Positions 9,872 through 19,250 of a stretch of 64,000 bases of DNA are shown here, piece by piece; the first letter of the stretch is position 1; every line of letters begins with the position of its first letter. This DNA comes from an uncultured Phycisphaerales bacterium (GTDB lineage Bacteria; Planctomycetota; Phycisphaerae; WQYP01). A model generated the notes under the pieces. It had not been told where the DNA came from. It saw only the letters and a list, made by a program, of their open reading frames with translations, and did not search any database. Location of the stretch: the NCBI GenBank assembly GCA_903845195.1, contig CAIMWO010000040.1, positions 1 to 64,000 on the forward strand. The letters are read 5' to 3'. The position numbers were made by a program, and so were the translations under genes.

Positions 9872-9904
9872 CAGAATTCAGAATTCGGAGTTCAGAATTC
9901 AGAG
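9872..9904. repeat. stutter repeat family A (AATTCAGAATTCGGRRTTCARAATTCAGA)
   Basis: Direct reading: cagaattcagaattcggagttcagaattcagag; reverse-complement copy at 46758..46791. Confidence 0.7.
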
Positions 9905-9975
9905 TAATGGCGGGAACCGCGGCGCGCCACTACTCCGAGCGACCAACCTATGGGTGGTCGGTACAATGTCTGTCG

Positions 9976-10518
9976 ATGAAACGCCGCCTGTTCAACATCC
10001 TCGTCGCCTTCTCGCTTCTGCTCTTCGTTGTGACGGTGGGGCTGTGGCTGCGGAGCTATTGGACGACAGACCATATTCTTCTTCCCAAACCAGGTATGTA
10101 TCAACGCTGGAGTATCCAGTCATATCTCGGACGACTCGGTTGTTCGACGCTGAAAATGGATCGTCCCATTCCCGACCCGTCTTATTGGTACACTCGCAAC
10201 GTAGACGATGAAGATCAGTACGACCTAATCCGAGGGGCGGGAGAGTTTAAATGGACAGGTTTTGGAAACTATCGACAGACAATTGCTGGTGGGAAAACGC
10301 TCTACTACGAGCAATTCTATTATGTTCCGTACTGGTTCCCCGTACTTCTGTCTGCAATTCTGCCGTGGATATGGATCGTGAAAATTCGGAATTGGCGGCA
10401 GCATCGAAGGGGGATGTGCAGGAAGTGCGGCTATGACCTCCGCGCCAGCAAAGACCGCTGTCCGGAGTGCGGGGCATCAGTGTCCGTTTCAACTGGAGAA
10501 TCTCATGAAACAAGTTGA
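9976..10518 (+). CDS. membrane protein with C-terminal 'CGYDLR' zinc ribbon
   Basis: N-terminal TM, C-terminal MCRKCGYDLRASKDRCPECG. Confidence 0.75.
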   Translation: MKRRLFNILVAFSLLLFVVTVGLWLRSYWTTDHILLPKPGMYQRWSIQSYLGRLGCSTLKMDRPIPDPSYWYTRNVDDEDQYDLIRGAGEFKWTGFGNYRQTIAGGKTLYYEQFYYVPYWFPVLLSAILPWIWIVKIRNWRQHRRGMCRKCGYDLRASKDRCPECGASVSVSTGESHETS

Positions 10519-10870
10519 GCTTGACTATCTGACACCACAAAAGAAGAAAATCAGCCTTCAGGCGCGTGTGGGACTGATATTTGCCATCGCTCCGTTCTTC
10601 CTGTTTTGCGTCGTGGAGTTCTTCTTATTTAATGATGAAACGCAATTCAATTCTTACCAAGATGCTGCGATGACTGTGGGAATTTTGGGCTGTCCGATCA
10701 TTGCTGTGGTGCTGGGGCAATTGGCGCTGCGTCGAATGAAGCGGGATCCGAATCTGCGCGGCAGAGGTCTGGCGATAGCGGCGCTTACACTAGGCGGTTT
10801 ATGGCTCGGTTTCTGGCTTTTCGCGATCGGCGCCCACGTGGTGATGTGGGTCAACAGTCTGGGTACTTGA
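10505..10870 (+). CDS. small membrane protein (DUF4190-like)
   Basis: Two TM segments, GCPIIAVVLGQLALRRMKRDPNLRGRGLAIAALTLGGLWLGFWL; overlaps the preceding CDS by 14 nt. Confidence 0.7.
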   Translation: MKQVELDYLTPQKKKISLQARVGLIFAIAPFFLFCVVEFFLFNDETQFNSYQDAAMTVGILGCPIIAVVLGQLALRRMKRDPNLRGRGLAIAALTLGGLWLGFWLFAIGAHVVMWVNSLGT

Positions 10871-11069
10871 GCTGTGAAAATGAATTTCGCGCGGTTTACT
10901 TTCGTTGCCTCACGTATGGCAAGCTGATTTTCGTCATGGTCGAATCCATGACGTAAGAGTCTTACGCCGACGTTCAGTGGAATTGGCCGCACCTCGTCAG
11001 GTATAGTGAACTCAACGGCTGCCCTTTCGCAGCCGAATCTTTGCAAGCAGGCGTTCGAGCCTGACCTTC

Positions 11070-11660
11070 ATGCCTTCCCAAATCCACCAGCGGCGTCTGG
11101 CCCTCGAAGCGGCCCGCCTCATGGTTGAGCGGATCGAAACCGAGTATCTCCACGCCAAGGAACGGGCCATCCTCCTGCTCGGATTGCCCTACAACACGCC
11201 GTACCCGACGAACAAACAAATCAAGGAATGCATCGCCCAACTGACGCGCAAACAGATGGGTTCGGAGGCGATGGCGGGTCGGCTGCGCCTGATGCGGGCG
11301 CTGGCCGAGGAACTCATGACCGTCCTGGAGGACTTCGATCCGTACCTGATCGGCTCGACGCTCAGCGGCCAGATCCGCAGTTCCTCTGATATCGACCTGC
11401 ACGTGTACTGCCACCATTTTCTGGAAGTGAAGGAGCGGCTACGCAGCTTCGGCTACGAAGAGGTCGCCGAGGAGTTGGTGGAGAATCAGAAGGGAGCTTT
11501 CGTCCACCTGCGCTGGCTGGAGCAAGACATCCCCGTCGAGATCACCATCCATACCTGGGAACAACGCGGCGAAGTGATGATCTCCAGCGTCACCGGCAAG
11601 GCGATGAAACGTGCCGATCTCGAAGAGGTACGCAGACTTTTCGGAAAGGGGTCAGCTTAG
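11070..11660 (+). CDS. nucleotidyltransferase domain protein
   Basis: Pol-beta-like NTase signature LIGSTLSGQIRSSSDIDLHVY. Confidence 0.7.
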   Translation: MPSQIHQRRLALEAARLMVERIETEYLHAKERAILLLGLPYNTPYPTNKQIKECIAQLTRKQMGSEAMAGRLRLMRALAEELMTVLEDFDPYLIGSTLSGQIRSSSDIDLHVYCHHFLEVKERLRSFGYEEVAEELVENQKGAFVHLRWLEQDIPVEITIHTWEQRGEVMISSVTGKAMKRADLEEVRRLFGKGSA

Positions 11661-11696
11661 AGCGGGAATCTCCGTTTGAACGCGGTGGCAAAATAG

Positions 11697-11727
11697 AAAC
11701 GGGGCGTTCGATGTGAACGCCCCGTTT
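11697..11727. terminator. bidirectional intrinsic terminator
   Basis: 13-bp perfect stem AAACGGGGCGTTC-gatgt-GAACGCCCCGTTT between convergent genes. Confidence 0.85.
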
Positions 11728-11752
11728 GCTTGATGGCCGGTATGCGATGTAC

Positions 11753-12148
11753 TTATTTCTTGGGCTCTTCCGGTTTCTTGGGTTCTGCCGGCGCCTTTTC
11801 GGTCACCTTGATGTCGAGGGCGCGGAGGTGTTCGGAGTAGATCCATTTCACTTCGACCTTGTCGCCGACGTGGAGTTCCTTGATCTTGGCGACGATGTCC
11901 TTGTCGAAGCCGCCGCCGTCCTTGGGGTTGCCGCCGATCCATTTGGGGAAGAATATTTCCGTCGTGCCGTCGGCGGACTTAGCGCCGAAGCAGGTGGTGG
12001 TGGCGTTGACGATTTTCTTGGTGACCGTGCCGGTGAAGGTGCCGGTGTCGCCTTCTTTTCTCTCGGCGTCGGCGGCGCGGGCCACCGCTACAGCGAACAG
12101 GGAAATGGTCAGGATCGTGATCAGGCAGACGAAACGACGGGTTAGCAT
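11753..12148 (-). CDS. exported small hypothetical protein
   Basis: Signal peptide LTRRFVCLITILTISLFAVAVARA; Lys/Glu/Pro-rich C terminus. Confidence 0.6.
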   Translation of the reverse strand: MLTRRFVCLITILTISLFAVAVARAADAERKEGDTGTFTGTVTKKIVNATTTCFGAKSADGTTEIFFPKWIGGNPKDGGGFDKDIVAKIKELHVGDKVEVKWIYSEHLRALDIKVTEKAPAEPKKPEEPKK

Positions 12149-12370
12149 GACGGGTTCCTTTCAGCTAGTGGCGGCTTCATAACTCCAAAAAGTCGCCGGA
12201 AACAACTGATTGTCAATCCGAAACCGGGGTTATGAAACAGCTTACAAGGTTTTCAGCCCGCGGCAATCGCGGGCGAGAGGTGTTTTGATTATAACGCAAA
12301 GATTCGCGATAACTTGCGGGAGTTGAAAATAACCGGTGTTTTGTTCGTAGTGAACTAAGGAGGCGTACGT

Positions 12371-14065
12371 ATGGTGACGGCGACCGGCATAAAGGATGTG
12401 GCGAATTCCGCGGTAACGCTCGATGCCCGGGGATATTTTTCAAAAAGCGGCCGGACGATTGTCCCGGTCGGCGTGAATTACTGGCCGGGCTCGTGCGGCG
12501 TGGAGATGTGGCAGGCCTGGCCGGAACAGGAAATGCAGCACGATCTGGACGTGATGCGCAACCTCGGCCTCAATTGCGTGCGTTTCTTCCTGCGCTGGCC
12601 GGATTTCGAGCCCGAACTGGGCCGCTACGAAGAGGGCATGTTCGACCGCCTGCGAAAATACATGGGCTGGTGCGCCCAGCGCGGAATGCTGATCCACCCC
12701 TCACTGGTGATCGGCGGGATGAGCGGCGGAAATTTCTGGCCGCGGGGCAAAGATCATCGAAACCTCTTCGCCGATCCGCTCATGGTCGAGCGCAGCGCCG
12801 CGTATTGCGGCAAGGCGGCGGGAGTGCTGGCGCCGTTTCGCGAGAACATGATTGCGCTGGACCTGGGCAACGAGTTGGGCATCCGCGACGCATGGGAAGC
12901 GCCGCCGGCCGCCATCCGCCACTGGTGCCAGACCGTTACCGACGCCATCCGCGCCGCCTGCCCGCACACGCTGATCGTCAACGGTCTCGATAGCGGGCAA
13001 GTCAGCGTCGATTACGGCTGGCGGCTCGGCGAGCAGCCGGGCACCGATTTCTACAGCGCCCACACCTATCCGGTGCCGGGCTGGAACGTGGTGCCTTTCG
13101 ACGGCATGACCGATCCGGTCTGCCAGGCCATCCTCCCGTTCAACGTGCTCGCCTCGCGCGCGTTCGGTCCGGTGATGGTGCAGGAATTCGGCACGATTCT
13201 CACCAACGGCAAGCCGGAATGTGAGTCGTACCTGAAAGCGGTGCTGCCGGCGTGCATGAAGAACGGAGCTAATGGATTCCTGTGGTGGTGCTTCCGCGAC
13301 GTCAGTGCGCAAGTGCATCCTTATATAAAGGGCGGCTTCGAAGGGCGGCTGGGACTGGTCGATGCCCAGGACCGCGTGAAGCCTTCCCTGGAATGGGCGA
13401 TGGACTATTTTCGCTCGTTGAACACACAGCCGTTGCCGGAGCGTCCGGCGGCTCAGATCGCGCTCTACTGGCCGCGGGAATATTACAAGCGCGATAACGA
13501 ACGCAATCCCGGCAACGATCCGTCCAATCAGTTCCGCCGCATGATCGCCGCCTATCACCTGCTGACCCAGATGGGCCACAACGTGGGGATTGCCCGTGGC
13601 GACTTGCCCTTTGATCCGGCGCTCAAGACGCTGCTGATCACCGGCGCGGCGCTCACCAGCGTTGAGAGCCGCGATCTCGAAGCCTGGGTCCGCCGCGGCG
13701 GACGGGTGCTCTGGAGCGGTCCGACGTGGTCGCAGTGGACCACCAGTTGCGATGCGCTGATCGGTGCGCAACCGGTGGACATCCGCATGCCCAAAGGGAT
13801 CACCGTGACGCTTTTTGGCGAAAAATGGTCGCTCAACAATCATCCCTCCGATGGACGCGTCGCGGCGCGCGTAACGACCGCCAAGGTCCTGGCCATTTCC
13901 GATGATGGCCTGCCCACACTGCTGTCCAATGCGCTCGGCGATGGGAAAGTCGTCACGGTTCTGGCCACCGTCGAAGACACGATCGCTCATACCGTGGATC
14001 GCGCAGCCCGCGACCGCTGGCGGCAATGGTATGATGGACTGCTCACGGAATTGGCCGCGAAATAA
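12371..14065 (+). CDS. glycoside hydrolase, GH5/cellulase-like TIM barrel with C-terminal Rossmann-like domain
   Basis: VGVNYWPG, LNCVRFFLRWPDFEP, ALDLGNELG (acid/base), VMVQEFGTIL (nucleophile), GFLWWCFRD. Confidence 0.75.
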   Translation: MVTATGIKDVANSAVTLDARGYFSKSGRTIVPVGVNYWPGSCGVEMWQAWPEQEMQHDLDVMRNLGLNCVRFFLRWPDFEPELGRYEEGMFDRLRKYMGWCAQRGMLIHPSLVIGGMSGGNFWPRGKDHRNLFADPLMVERSAAYCGKAAGVLAPFRENMIALDLGNELGIRDAWEAPPAAIRHWCQTVTDAIRAACPHTLIVNGLDSGQVSVDYGWRLGEQPGTDFYSAHTYPVPGWNVVPFDGMTDPVCQAILPFNVLASRAFGPVMVQEFGTILTNGKPECESYLKAVLPACMKNGANGFLWWCFRDVSAQVHPYIKGGFEGRLGLVDAQDRVKPSLEWAMDYFRSLNTQPLPERPAAQIALYWPREYYKRDNERNPGNDPSNQFRRMIAAYHLLTQMGHNVGIARGDLPFDPALKTLLITGAALTSVESRDLEAWVRRGGRVLWSGPTWSQWTTSCDALIGAQPVDIRMPKGITVTLFGEKWSLNNHPSDGRVAARVTTAKVLAISDDGLPTLLSNALGDGKVVTVLATVEDTIAHTVDRAARDRWRQWYDGLLTELAAK

Positions 14066-14091
14066 CGCAGACATGTTTAGCGGGTAGAACT

Positions 14092-14652
14092 ATGGCGAAA
14101 ATCTATACCAAATTCGGCGACCAGGGGCAGACCGTACTCTTCGACGGTGAGCGCGTCCGCAAGGATCATCTGCGCATCGAAACCTACGGCACAGTCGATG
14201 AGTTCAACAGCCATCTCGGTCTGGCCATCGTCGACTGCCGCCATGAGAAACTGCGGGCGATCCTCACGACCCTGCAAAATGAATTGTTTGATCTCGGCGC
14301 CGATCTCGCCATGCCCATCGACGCCGAGATGGTGCTGGGCAAGATCAAACGCATCGGCGCTGCACATGTCGGCTTTCTGGAGCAGACTATCGACGCCGTG
14401 ACCGCGGAACTGCCCCCGCTGAAACGATTCGTGTTGCCCGGCGGTGGCGTGACTGCCGCGCGGCTGCACGTCGCACGCACCGTCTGCCGCCGCTCCGAAC
14501 GCCTGCTGGTGACCCTGATGGCCGAAGAAAACGTCGGCGACCAGCCGCTGATCTACCTGAATCGCATGGGTGATCTGCTTTTCACACTGGCCCGCTGGGC
14601 CAACAAGCTCGATGGCATTAATGATGTGGAATGGGGCGCGGAGGGCGGGTAA
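14092..14652 (+). CDS. cob(I)alamin adenosyltransferase, PduO type
   Basis: YTKFGDQGQT, YGTVDEFNSHLGLA, FVLPGG, ARTVCRRSER, YLNRMGDLLFTLAR. Confidence 0.9.
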   Translation: MAKIYTKFGDQGQTVLFDGERVRKDHLRIETYGTVDEFNSHLGLAIVDCRHEKLRAILTTLQNELFDLGADLAMPIDAEMVLGKIKRIGAAHVGFLEQTIDAVTAELPPLKRFVLPGGGVTAARLHVARTVCRRSERLLVTLMAEENVGDQPLIYLNRMGDLLFTLARWANKLDGINDVEWGAEGG

Positions 14653-14798
14653 CAACGAGTTAGCAGGAATAAAACGGCAGGAAGTACGTTTTCACCGTGG
14701 CGCGCCATGTGGCTGACCGTCTTGCTTCTTGATCCTTGCTTCTTAATTCTTGCTTCCCAACCTGCTACACTGAAGAACCCTTTACGAAAGGACGTGGC

Positions 14799-15284
14799 AT
14801 GGCAGAGCACAGTGGGGTTTCCCGGCGCGGAGTATTACAAGGCGCGGCGTTGGCGGTCGGCGGCGCTATCGTCCTGCCGGCGCTGACTGCTTCCTCTGCC
14901 GATGCGGCCGACGCCCCCGCCAAGGTTCTGCCGGATAAAGACGGCTGGCTGGCGACGATGAAAGTCGCAGATCTCAAGAACAATTCGCTGCATGCCGTGG
15001 ACGGCCAACCCGTCGCGCTGGCACGCGGCGAAAAGACCGTCATTGCCCTGTCGACCATCTGCACGCATAAGGGCTGCAAGGTGGCACCCTCGAAGCGCGA
15101 CCAGAGCCTCTTCGAATGCCCCTGCCACCGGGCGCGATTTGATGCCCAGGGCGATGTAAAACACGGCCCGGCGGGATCACCTTTGTCGCGGCTGGCCATC
15201 CGCCTGAAGGATGGCGTGATCGAAGTGAACGTCAAGACCAAGGTCAAAGCGGATGACAAGGCCGGGTCGATCGAAGTCGAGTGA
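14799..15284 (+). CDS. Tat-exported Rieske [2Fe-2S] protein
   Basis: Tat motif SRRGVLQ; Rieske boxes CTHKGC and CPCHRARFD. Confidence 0.88.
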   Translation: MAEHSGVSRRGVLQGAALAVGGAIVLPALTASSADAADAPAKVLPDKDGWLATMKVADLKNNSLHAVDGQPVALARGEKTVIALSTICTHKGCKVAPSKRDQSLFECPCHRARFDAQGDVKHGPAGSPLSRLAIRLKDGVIEVNVKTKVKADDKAGSIEVE

Positions 15285-15375
15285 AACGCTTTGATGGCGA
15301 TGACTCGCCGATCCGCGGATAATCGACCAACGTCTTGTGCCAGTGGAATCATGCTCTTTTGAAAAGCGAGCGGAC

Positions 15376-15861
15376 ATGGAAGGACTTTCGCGACGTGAAA
15401 TATTGGGAACAGCTGTCAGCCTGACGGTCCTCGGCGTGACGGCCGGCGTCACCGGTTCCCTCGGCGGCTGCGGGCTCATCCAAGAGAAGGAAATCCCTCC
15501 CAAAGTGACCACCGGCGTGGTGAACGTCGGGCCGGCAAAGGATTTCCCCGCCGGCGGCGCGAATACCAAATTCTGGGAACTCTACGGAATCGTTCTGACG
15601 AATGATTCCGGCACCGTCCTGGCCGTACGGCCGCGGTGCACCCACAAGGGCTGCCTCGCCACCTGGCAGGCCGACCATCAGCGCTTCGGATGCCCCTGCC
15701 ACGGCAGCCAATTCGACATGCTCGGCAAGGTACTCAAGGGACCGGCGGTCAGGAATCTCCCTTCGGTGGTCGCCGAAAAGCAGCCCGACGGTACGCTCGC
15801 GGTCGATCTGACCAAACTCTACGCCGCCGAATCCGCCCTCGGGTTCAAACCGAAAGGTTAA
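15376..15861 (+). CDS. Tat-exported Rieske [2Fe-2S] protein, probable lipoprotein
   Basis: Tat motif SRREILG, lipobox-like LGGC, Rieske boxes CTHKGC and CPCHGSQFD. Confidence 0.88.
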   Translation: MEGLSRREILGTAVSLTVLGVTAGVTGSLGGCGLIQEKEIPPKVTTGVVNVGPAKDFPAGGANTKFWELYGIVLTNDSGTVLAVRPRCTHKGCLATWQADHQRFGCPCHGSQFDMLGKVLKGPAVRNLPSVVAEKQPDGTLAVDLTKLYAAESALGFKPKG

Positions 15862-15983
15862 TAGCCGTAGGCCGAACCTGCTGCCCGCGGCGCTTTTGTC
15901 CGCGGCATCCGGCGGCTATACTTCCTCAGCCAAAAGCGCCGGGAAGTCTGCCGGCGAAACTCGAAGTGGAGCGAGCCAAACGC

Positions 15984-16517
15984 ATGAAAATCGAAGATGT
16001 CATCGAACTTTCCGAACCGAAGCTCACCAGCTTCGAAAATATGTTCATCCCGGCCGTTCTCGCCGGGCTTGGCACCACCATCCGCCATCTGCGCCTCTCC
16101 ATGTTCGGCACCCACCGCACCATGCAGTACCCCGAGGAACGCCGCGAACAAAAATCCGTCTTCAATGGCGGCATGGACACGCAGCGCTACCGCGGCGTGC
16201 ACCGCCTTAACCGCGATGAACAGGGCCGCGTCAAATGCGTCGCCTGCTTCATGTGCGCCACCGCCTGCCCCGCCCACTGCATCCACATCGTCGGCGAACA
16301 GGCCCCCTGGTCCGACCGCGAAAAATATCCCGTCAAATTCGATATCGACGAACTCCGCTGCATTTATTGCGGCATGTGCGAAGAAGCCTGCCCCGTCGAC
16401 GCCATCGAACTCACCTACGAATACGACATGGTCGGCCTGACCCGCTCCGAAATGATCTTCGACAAGGAAAAACTCCTCGGCGTCTACGACCGCACGGTCG
16501 AAAAGAAACCGATGTGA
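15984..16517 (+). CDS. nuoI: NADH-quinone oxidoreductase subunit I (8Fe ferredoxin-type)
   Basis: CVACFMCATACPAHCI and CIYCGMCEEACPVDAIELT, NuoI-type spacing and length. Confidence 0.88.
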   Translation: MKIEDVIELSEPKLTSFENMFIPAVLAGLGTTIRHLRLSMFGTHRTMQYPEERREQKSVFNGGMDTQRYRGVHRLNRDEQGRVKCVACFMCATACPAHCIHIVGEQAPWSDREKYPVKFDIDELRCIYCGMCEEACPVDAIELTYEYDMVGLTRSEMIFDKEKLLGVYDRTVEKKPM

Positions 16518-16630
16518 GCCCAGTCCATATCCAGCAATCCCACTGAAACCCACTGCTTTTCCGGCACGCAGGCCGGCGCGACCTCTATACTGATGTGATG
16601 GGGAACTTTTCCACATTGACGGAGGCGCGT

Positions 16631-17017
16631 ATGAAAACCTTCAGCAAACACGTGCTTGGTGTTGTGGGCAAGAAGTCGCAGAAAAATCGTTCCGATTGGA
16701 AGGGCCGCGATACCGGCACGCGCCGCGGCGGCTACGCCAAGAATAAAGACCATCTCGGCTCCGACCAGGATCGCACGATGAGCGCCAAGCCCAGCGGCAC
16801 CCGCGATGAATTCGGATCGCGCCACAATCAGGACCAGCGCACCGCGGCCCAGATAAGAATGGGTCGCCAGAACGGCCATGGCTATGATCCGTCGTTCCGC
16901 GAAACCAGCCAGGATGTTCGCACCAGGCGCGGCCGCGGGAACACCGAACAATACCGGGCGAAGAAAAAGAATCGCAGCCGCAAGCCTCCGGCACGCATCG
17001 CGCTGGTGCCGCCGTGA
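16631..17017 (+). CDS. very basic hypothetical protein
   Basis: ORF with ATG preceded by ggagg; Arg/Lys/Gly-rich composition, no recognised domain. Confidence 0.45.
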   Translation: MKTFSKHVLGVVGKKSQKNRSDWKGRDTGTRRGGYAKNKDHLGSDQDRTMSAKPSGTRDEFGSRHNQDQRTAAQIRMGRQNGHGYDPSFRETSQDVRTRRGRGNTEQYRAKKKNRSRKPPARIALVPP

Positions 17018-17050
17018 CGGTCTGCCGCGCCGGATGGGCGGCGCGGACTA

Positions 17051-17443
17051 TTACCCTCCCCGGCTGGTTCGCCACCAGTCAGGCAGACGGGGATTGAAGA
17101 GTCTCCATCCGACGCCGTGGTACGACGGGCGTCGCATTTCCCACGGCACGAGCACCAGCGTCACGGCCGCGGAGAGCAGATACACCAGTGGCCAGGTGAT
17201 GGCGCTGAAGAAAATCGCGCTCGCCGCCAGCGAGAGAAAGACCGCCGCCCAAATCAACTCCGGGAGGCGCGGAATGCGAAATACGTTGCAGAACAGAAAA
17301 AAGTGAAGTGTGACAAACGCGATGGAAAGGCTGAGCCACCGGTCCACCGGCGCCATACTCGCGGTGGCGACCGCGCCGAGAACGATCGCCAGGATGTCGC
17401 GCATCGAGATGCGAAAACCGGGAGCGAACTTCGGTTGGTCCAT
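17051..17443 (-). CDS. conserved membrane protein, hypothetical
   Basis: FRISMRDILAIVLG, HFFLFCNVFRIPRLPELIWA, RRPSYHGVGWRLFNPRLPDWW; recurring motif layout. Confidence 0.65.
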   Translation of the reverse strand: MDQPKFAPGFRISMRDILAIVLGAVATASMAPVDRWLSLSIAFVTLHFFLFCNVFRIPRLPELIWAAVFLSLAASAIFFSAITWPLVYLLSAAVTLVLVPWEMRRPSYHGVGWRLFNPRLPDWWRTSRGG

Positions 17444-17458
17444 GCTTAGTCCCGCGCA

Positions 17459-19093
17459 TCAATCCGCACGCAGCGCCTTGCCCGCCCCCGAAATCGGCGT
17501 GACTTCCACCGCTTCGAAAGTCACCGCTGCGTTATGCGCGCCCAGTCCGCATCGCTTCTCATCGTCCAGCTTCCACGGCGTGTACCGCGAAAGATCTTTG
17601 TAATCCGTCTTATATTCAATCAGCGGCTTGTCATCGAATACCACGCGGATCACGTCCTTGCGGATCTGCACCAGCGCCACATGCCGCTTGCCGTTGGCCA
17701 GGGTGATCGGGGTGATGGTGGGATTGTCCTTGGCGATCTTGTTGCGCACGCGCTCCAGGCGTGCTTCGCCCTTGGTGTCCAGTGAGACGCCGAACGATTC
17801 GCCGCGGACGTGCAGGAGAATCGCCACCGGCCCGTCGCCTTCGGTGCGGGTGAACGCCACGCGCAGGTCGAACTCCTCCGGCGGGTCGTAGGGAAGTAGA
17901 ATCCGCGCGTATTTGGTTGAATCACACGCCAGTGCTCCATTGGCCAGCCGCCATCTCCCAGCCACGGAATCCTTCGAGGGATCGATCGCCGAAAGTAGGT
18001 TGTCCGCGGGCGCCGTCGCCGCGGTAGACCTGCCGGACGCAGGACCGGTAGTGGCCCCGACGGCGTTCGTGTGAACCGTTGCCGCGGTCGCGGAATTGTT
18101 AGGCACTGTCAGTCGCGACTGAATCCGTGTCAGTGTGATTCCTGAAATGTTGGCCTGTGCGACGGCATACCAGTGCCGGGCGCGGATCAACGCCGACGCC
18201 TGCCCCCGCCCCGAAAGCTTCTCCGCATACCCCCACCACAGATCCGCTAACTCCACCTGCCTGAGCGGATCGGTCGGTGCCAGCATTTCGCGCTCGGCCA
18301 AGATCCGCAGCGCCGCATCATCCGACTTGGCCAAGTGCGCCAGCCCCGCATCAAAGTCGCCTTTGCTTAAGCAGCAGTAGCGGCCGACGACCAGGTGTGC
18401 TGCCGCATCGTCTGGGGATTTTTCCAACCGGCCTAGTGCTATCTGAGCCTGCCCAATCTCCCCCGCCACGGCCCGCAAATCCGCCAGCCGCGGTTGCAGC
18501 GCCGCCACCAGCGCCACCCGCCGCGTCTTGTTTGCCGCCGCTTCCGCCAGATTGACCAGAGCGCTCAATGCTTCGCCGTTGTCGGCGGCGATCGCCGACT
18601 CCGCCAAGTCCAACGACAGTCGCGCCAGCGTCTCCTGCTGGCTGACCGTCGTCGCGGAAATTGACACCGCCACCAGCGCCTTGCGTTTGAATTCCAATAC
18701 GTCGATACGAAACCCTGCACCCAGAATATCCACGGCCCGACAGGCGGTATCGCCGTCTCCCACCCCCGCCGCCAGGTCGCCAGCTTCGATCAGCAGCACG
18801 AATCGTGCGGCCAGATCATCGTGCGTCGCCAGCGCCTCCTGTAACAGCCGGCGCGCCAGCGCCTGCCGATCCTCCGCGGACTTTTTGGCGAAATCTTCTT
18901 TGAACAGCGAGTGGATCAAATCCTTGGCGTGGCCCTGGGCCGCCGCATCAGGCAGCGGTTGAAGCGCGGGCTGCGAAGCGGCTACGGACGTTGGCATCGA
19001 TGCCGGAGGAGCTTCTGCATAAAGTGGTATTGCATACGCGAGCAGGGCAAGCACGATCACATAGCGCGTCGCTTTCACCGGTGAACATCTCAT
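17459..19093 (-). CDS. exported hypothetical protein with planctomycete-type 'ADLWWGYAEK..RARHWYAVA' region
   Basis: Signal peptide VIVLALLAYAIPLYA; FDAGLAHLAKSDDAALRILAERE..VELADLWWGYAEK..ARHWYAVAQANISG. Confidence 0.65.
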   Translation of the reverse strand: MRCSPVKATRYVIVLALLAYAIPLYAEAPPASMPTSVAASQPALQPLPDAAAQGHAKDLIHSLFKEDFAKKSAEDRQALARRLLQEALATHDDLAARFVLLIEAGDLAAGVGDGDTACRAVDILGAGFRIDVLEFKRKALVAVSISATTVSQQETLARLSLDLAESAIAADNGEALSALVNLAEAAANKTRRVALVAALQPRLADLRAVAGEIGQAQIALGRLEKSPDDAAAHLVVGRYCCLSKGDFDAGLAHLAKSDDAALRILAEREMLAPTDPLRQVELADLWWGYAEKLSGRGQASALIRARHWYAVAQANISGITLTRIQSRLTVPNNSATAATVHTNAVGATTGPASGRSTAATAPADNLLSAIDPSKDSVAGRWRLANGALACDSTKYARILLPYDPPEEFDLRVAFTRTEGDGPVAILLHVRGESFGVSLDTKGEARLERVRNKIAKDNPTITPITLANGKRHVALVQIRKDVIRVVFDDKPLIEYKTDYKDLSRYTPWKLDDEKRCGLGAHNAAVTFEAVEVTPISGAGKALRAD

Positions 19094-19250
19094 CGATGCA
19101 TTCCTTTGGACAAACCGCGTTGACGGGACCATGGTAATGGCGCGCCAATTATTCGAGCAAGCGGAAAGCGCCACTAATATTCAAGATCGGAAGTGTGGCC
19201 GCCGTTTCCTACGCCGCTTGGCGTTGGACGGCAGGATGATAGAATAGAAA

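Noticed and set aside
12256-12274. GCCCGCG-gcaat-CGCGGGC hairpin as terminator
   Set aside because: No T tract and it lies in a divergent intergenic region; function unclear
12701-14074. 457-aa minus-strand ORF over the GH5-like gene
   Set aside because: Antisense shadow; Arg-rich, no motifs, no SD
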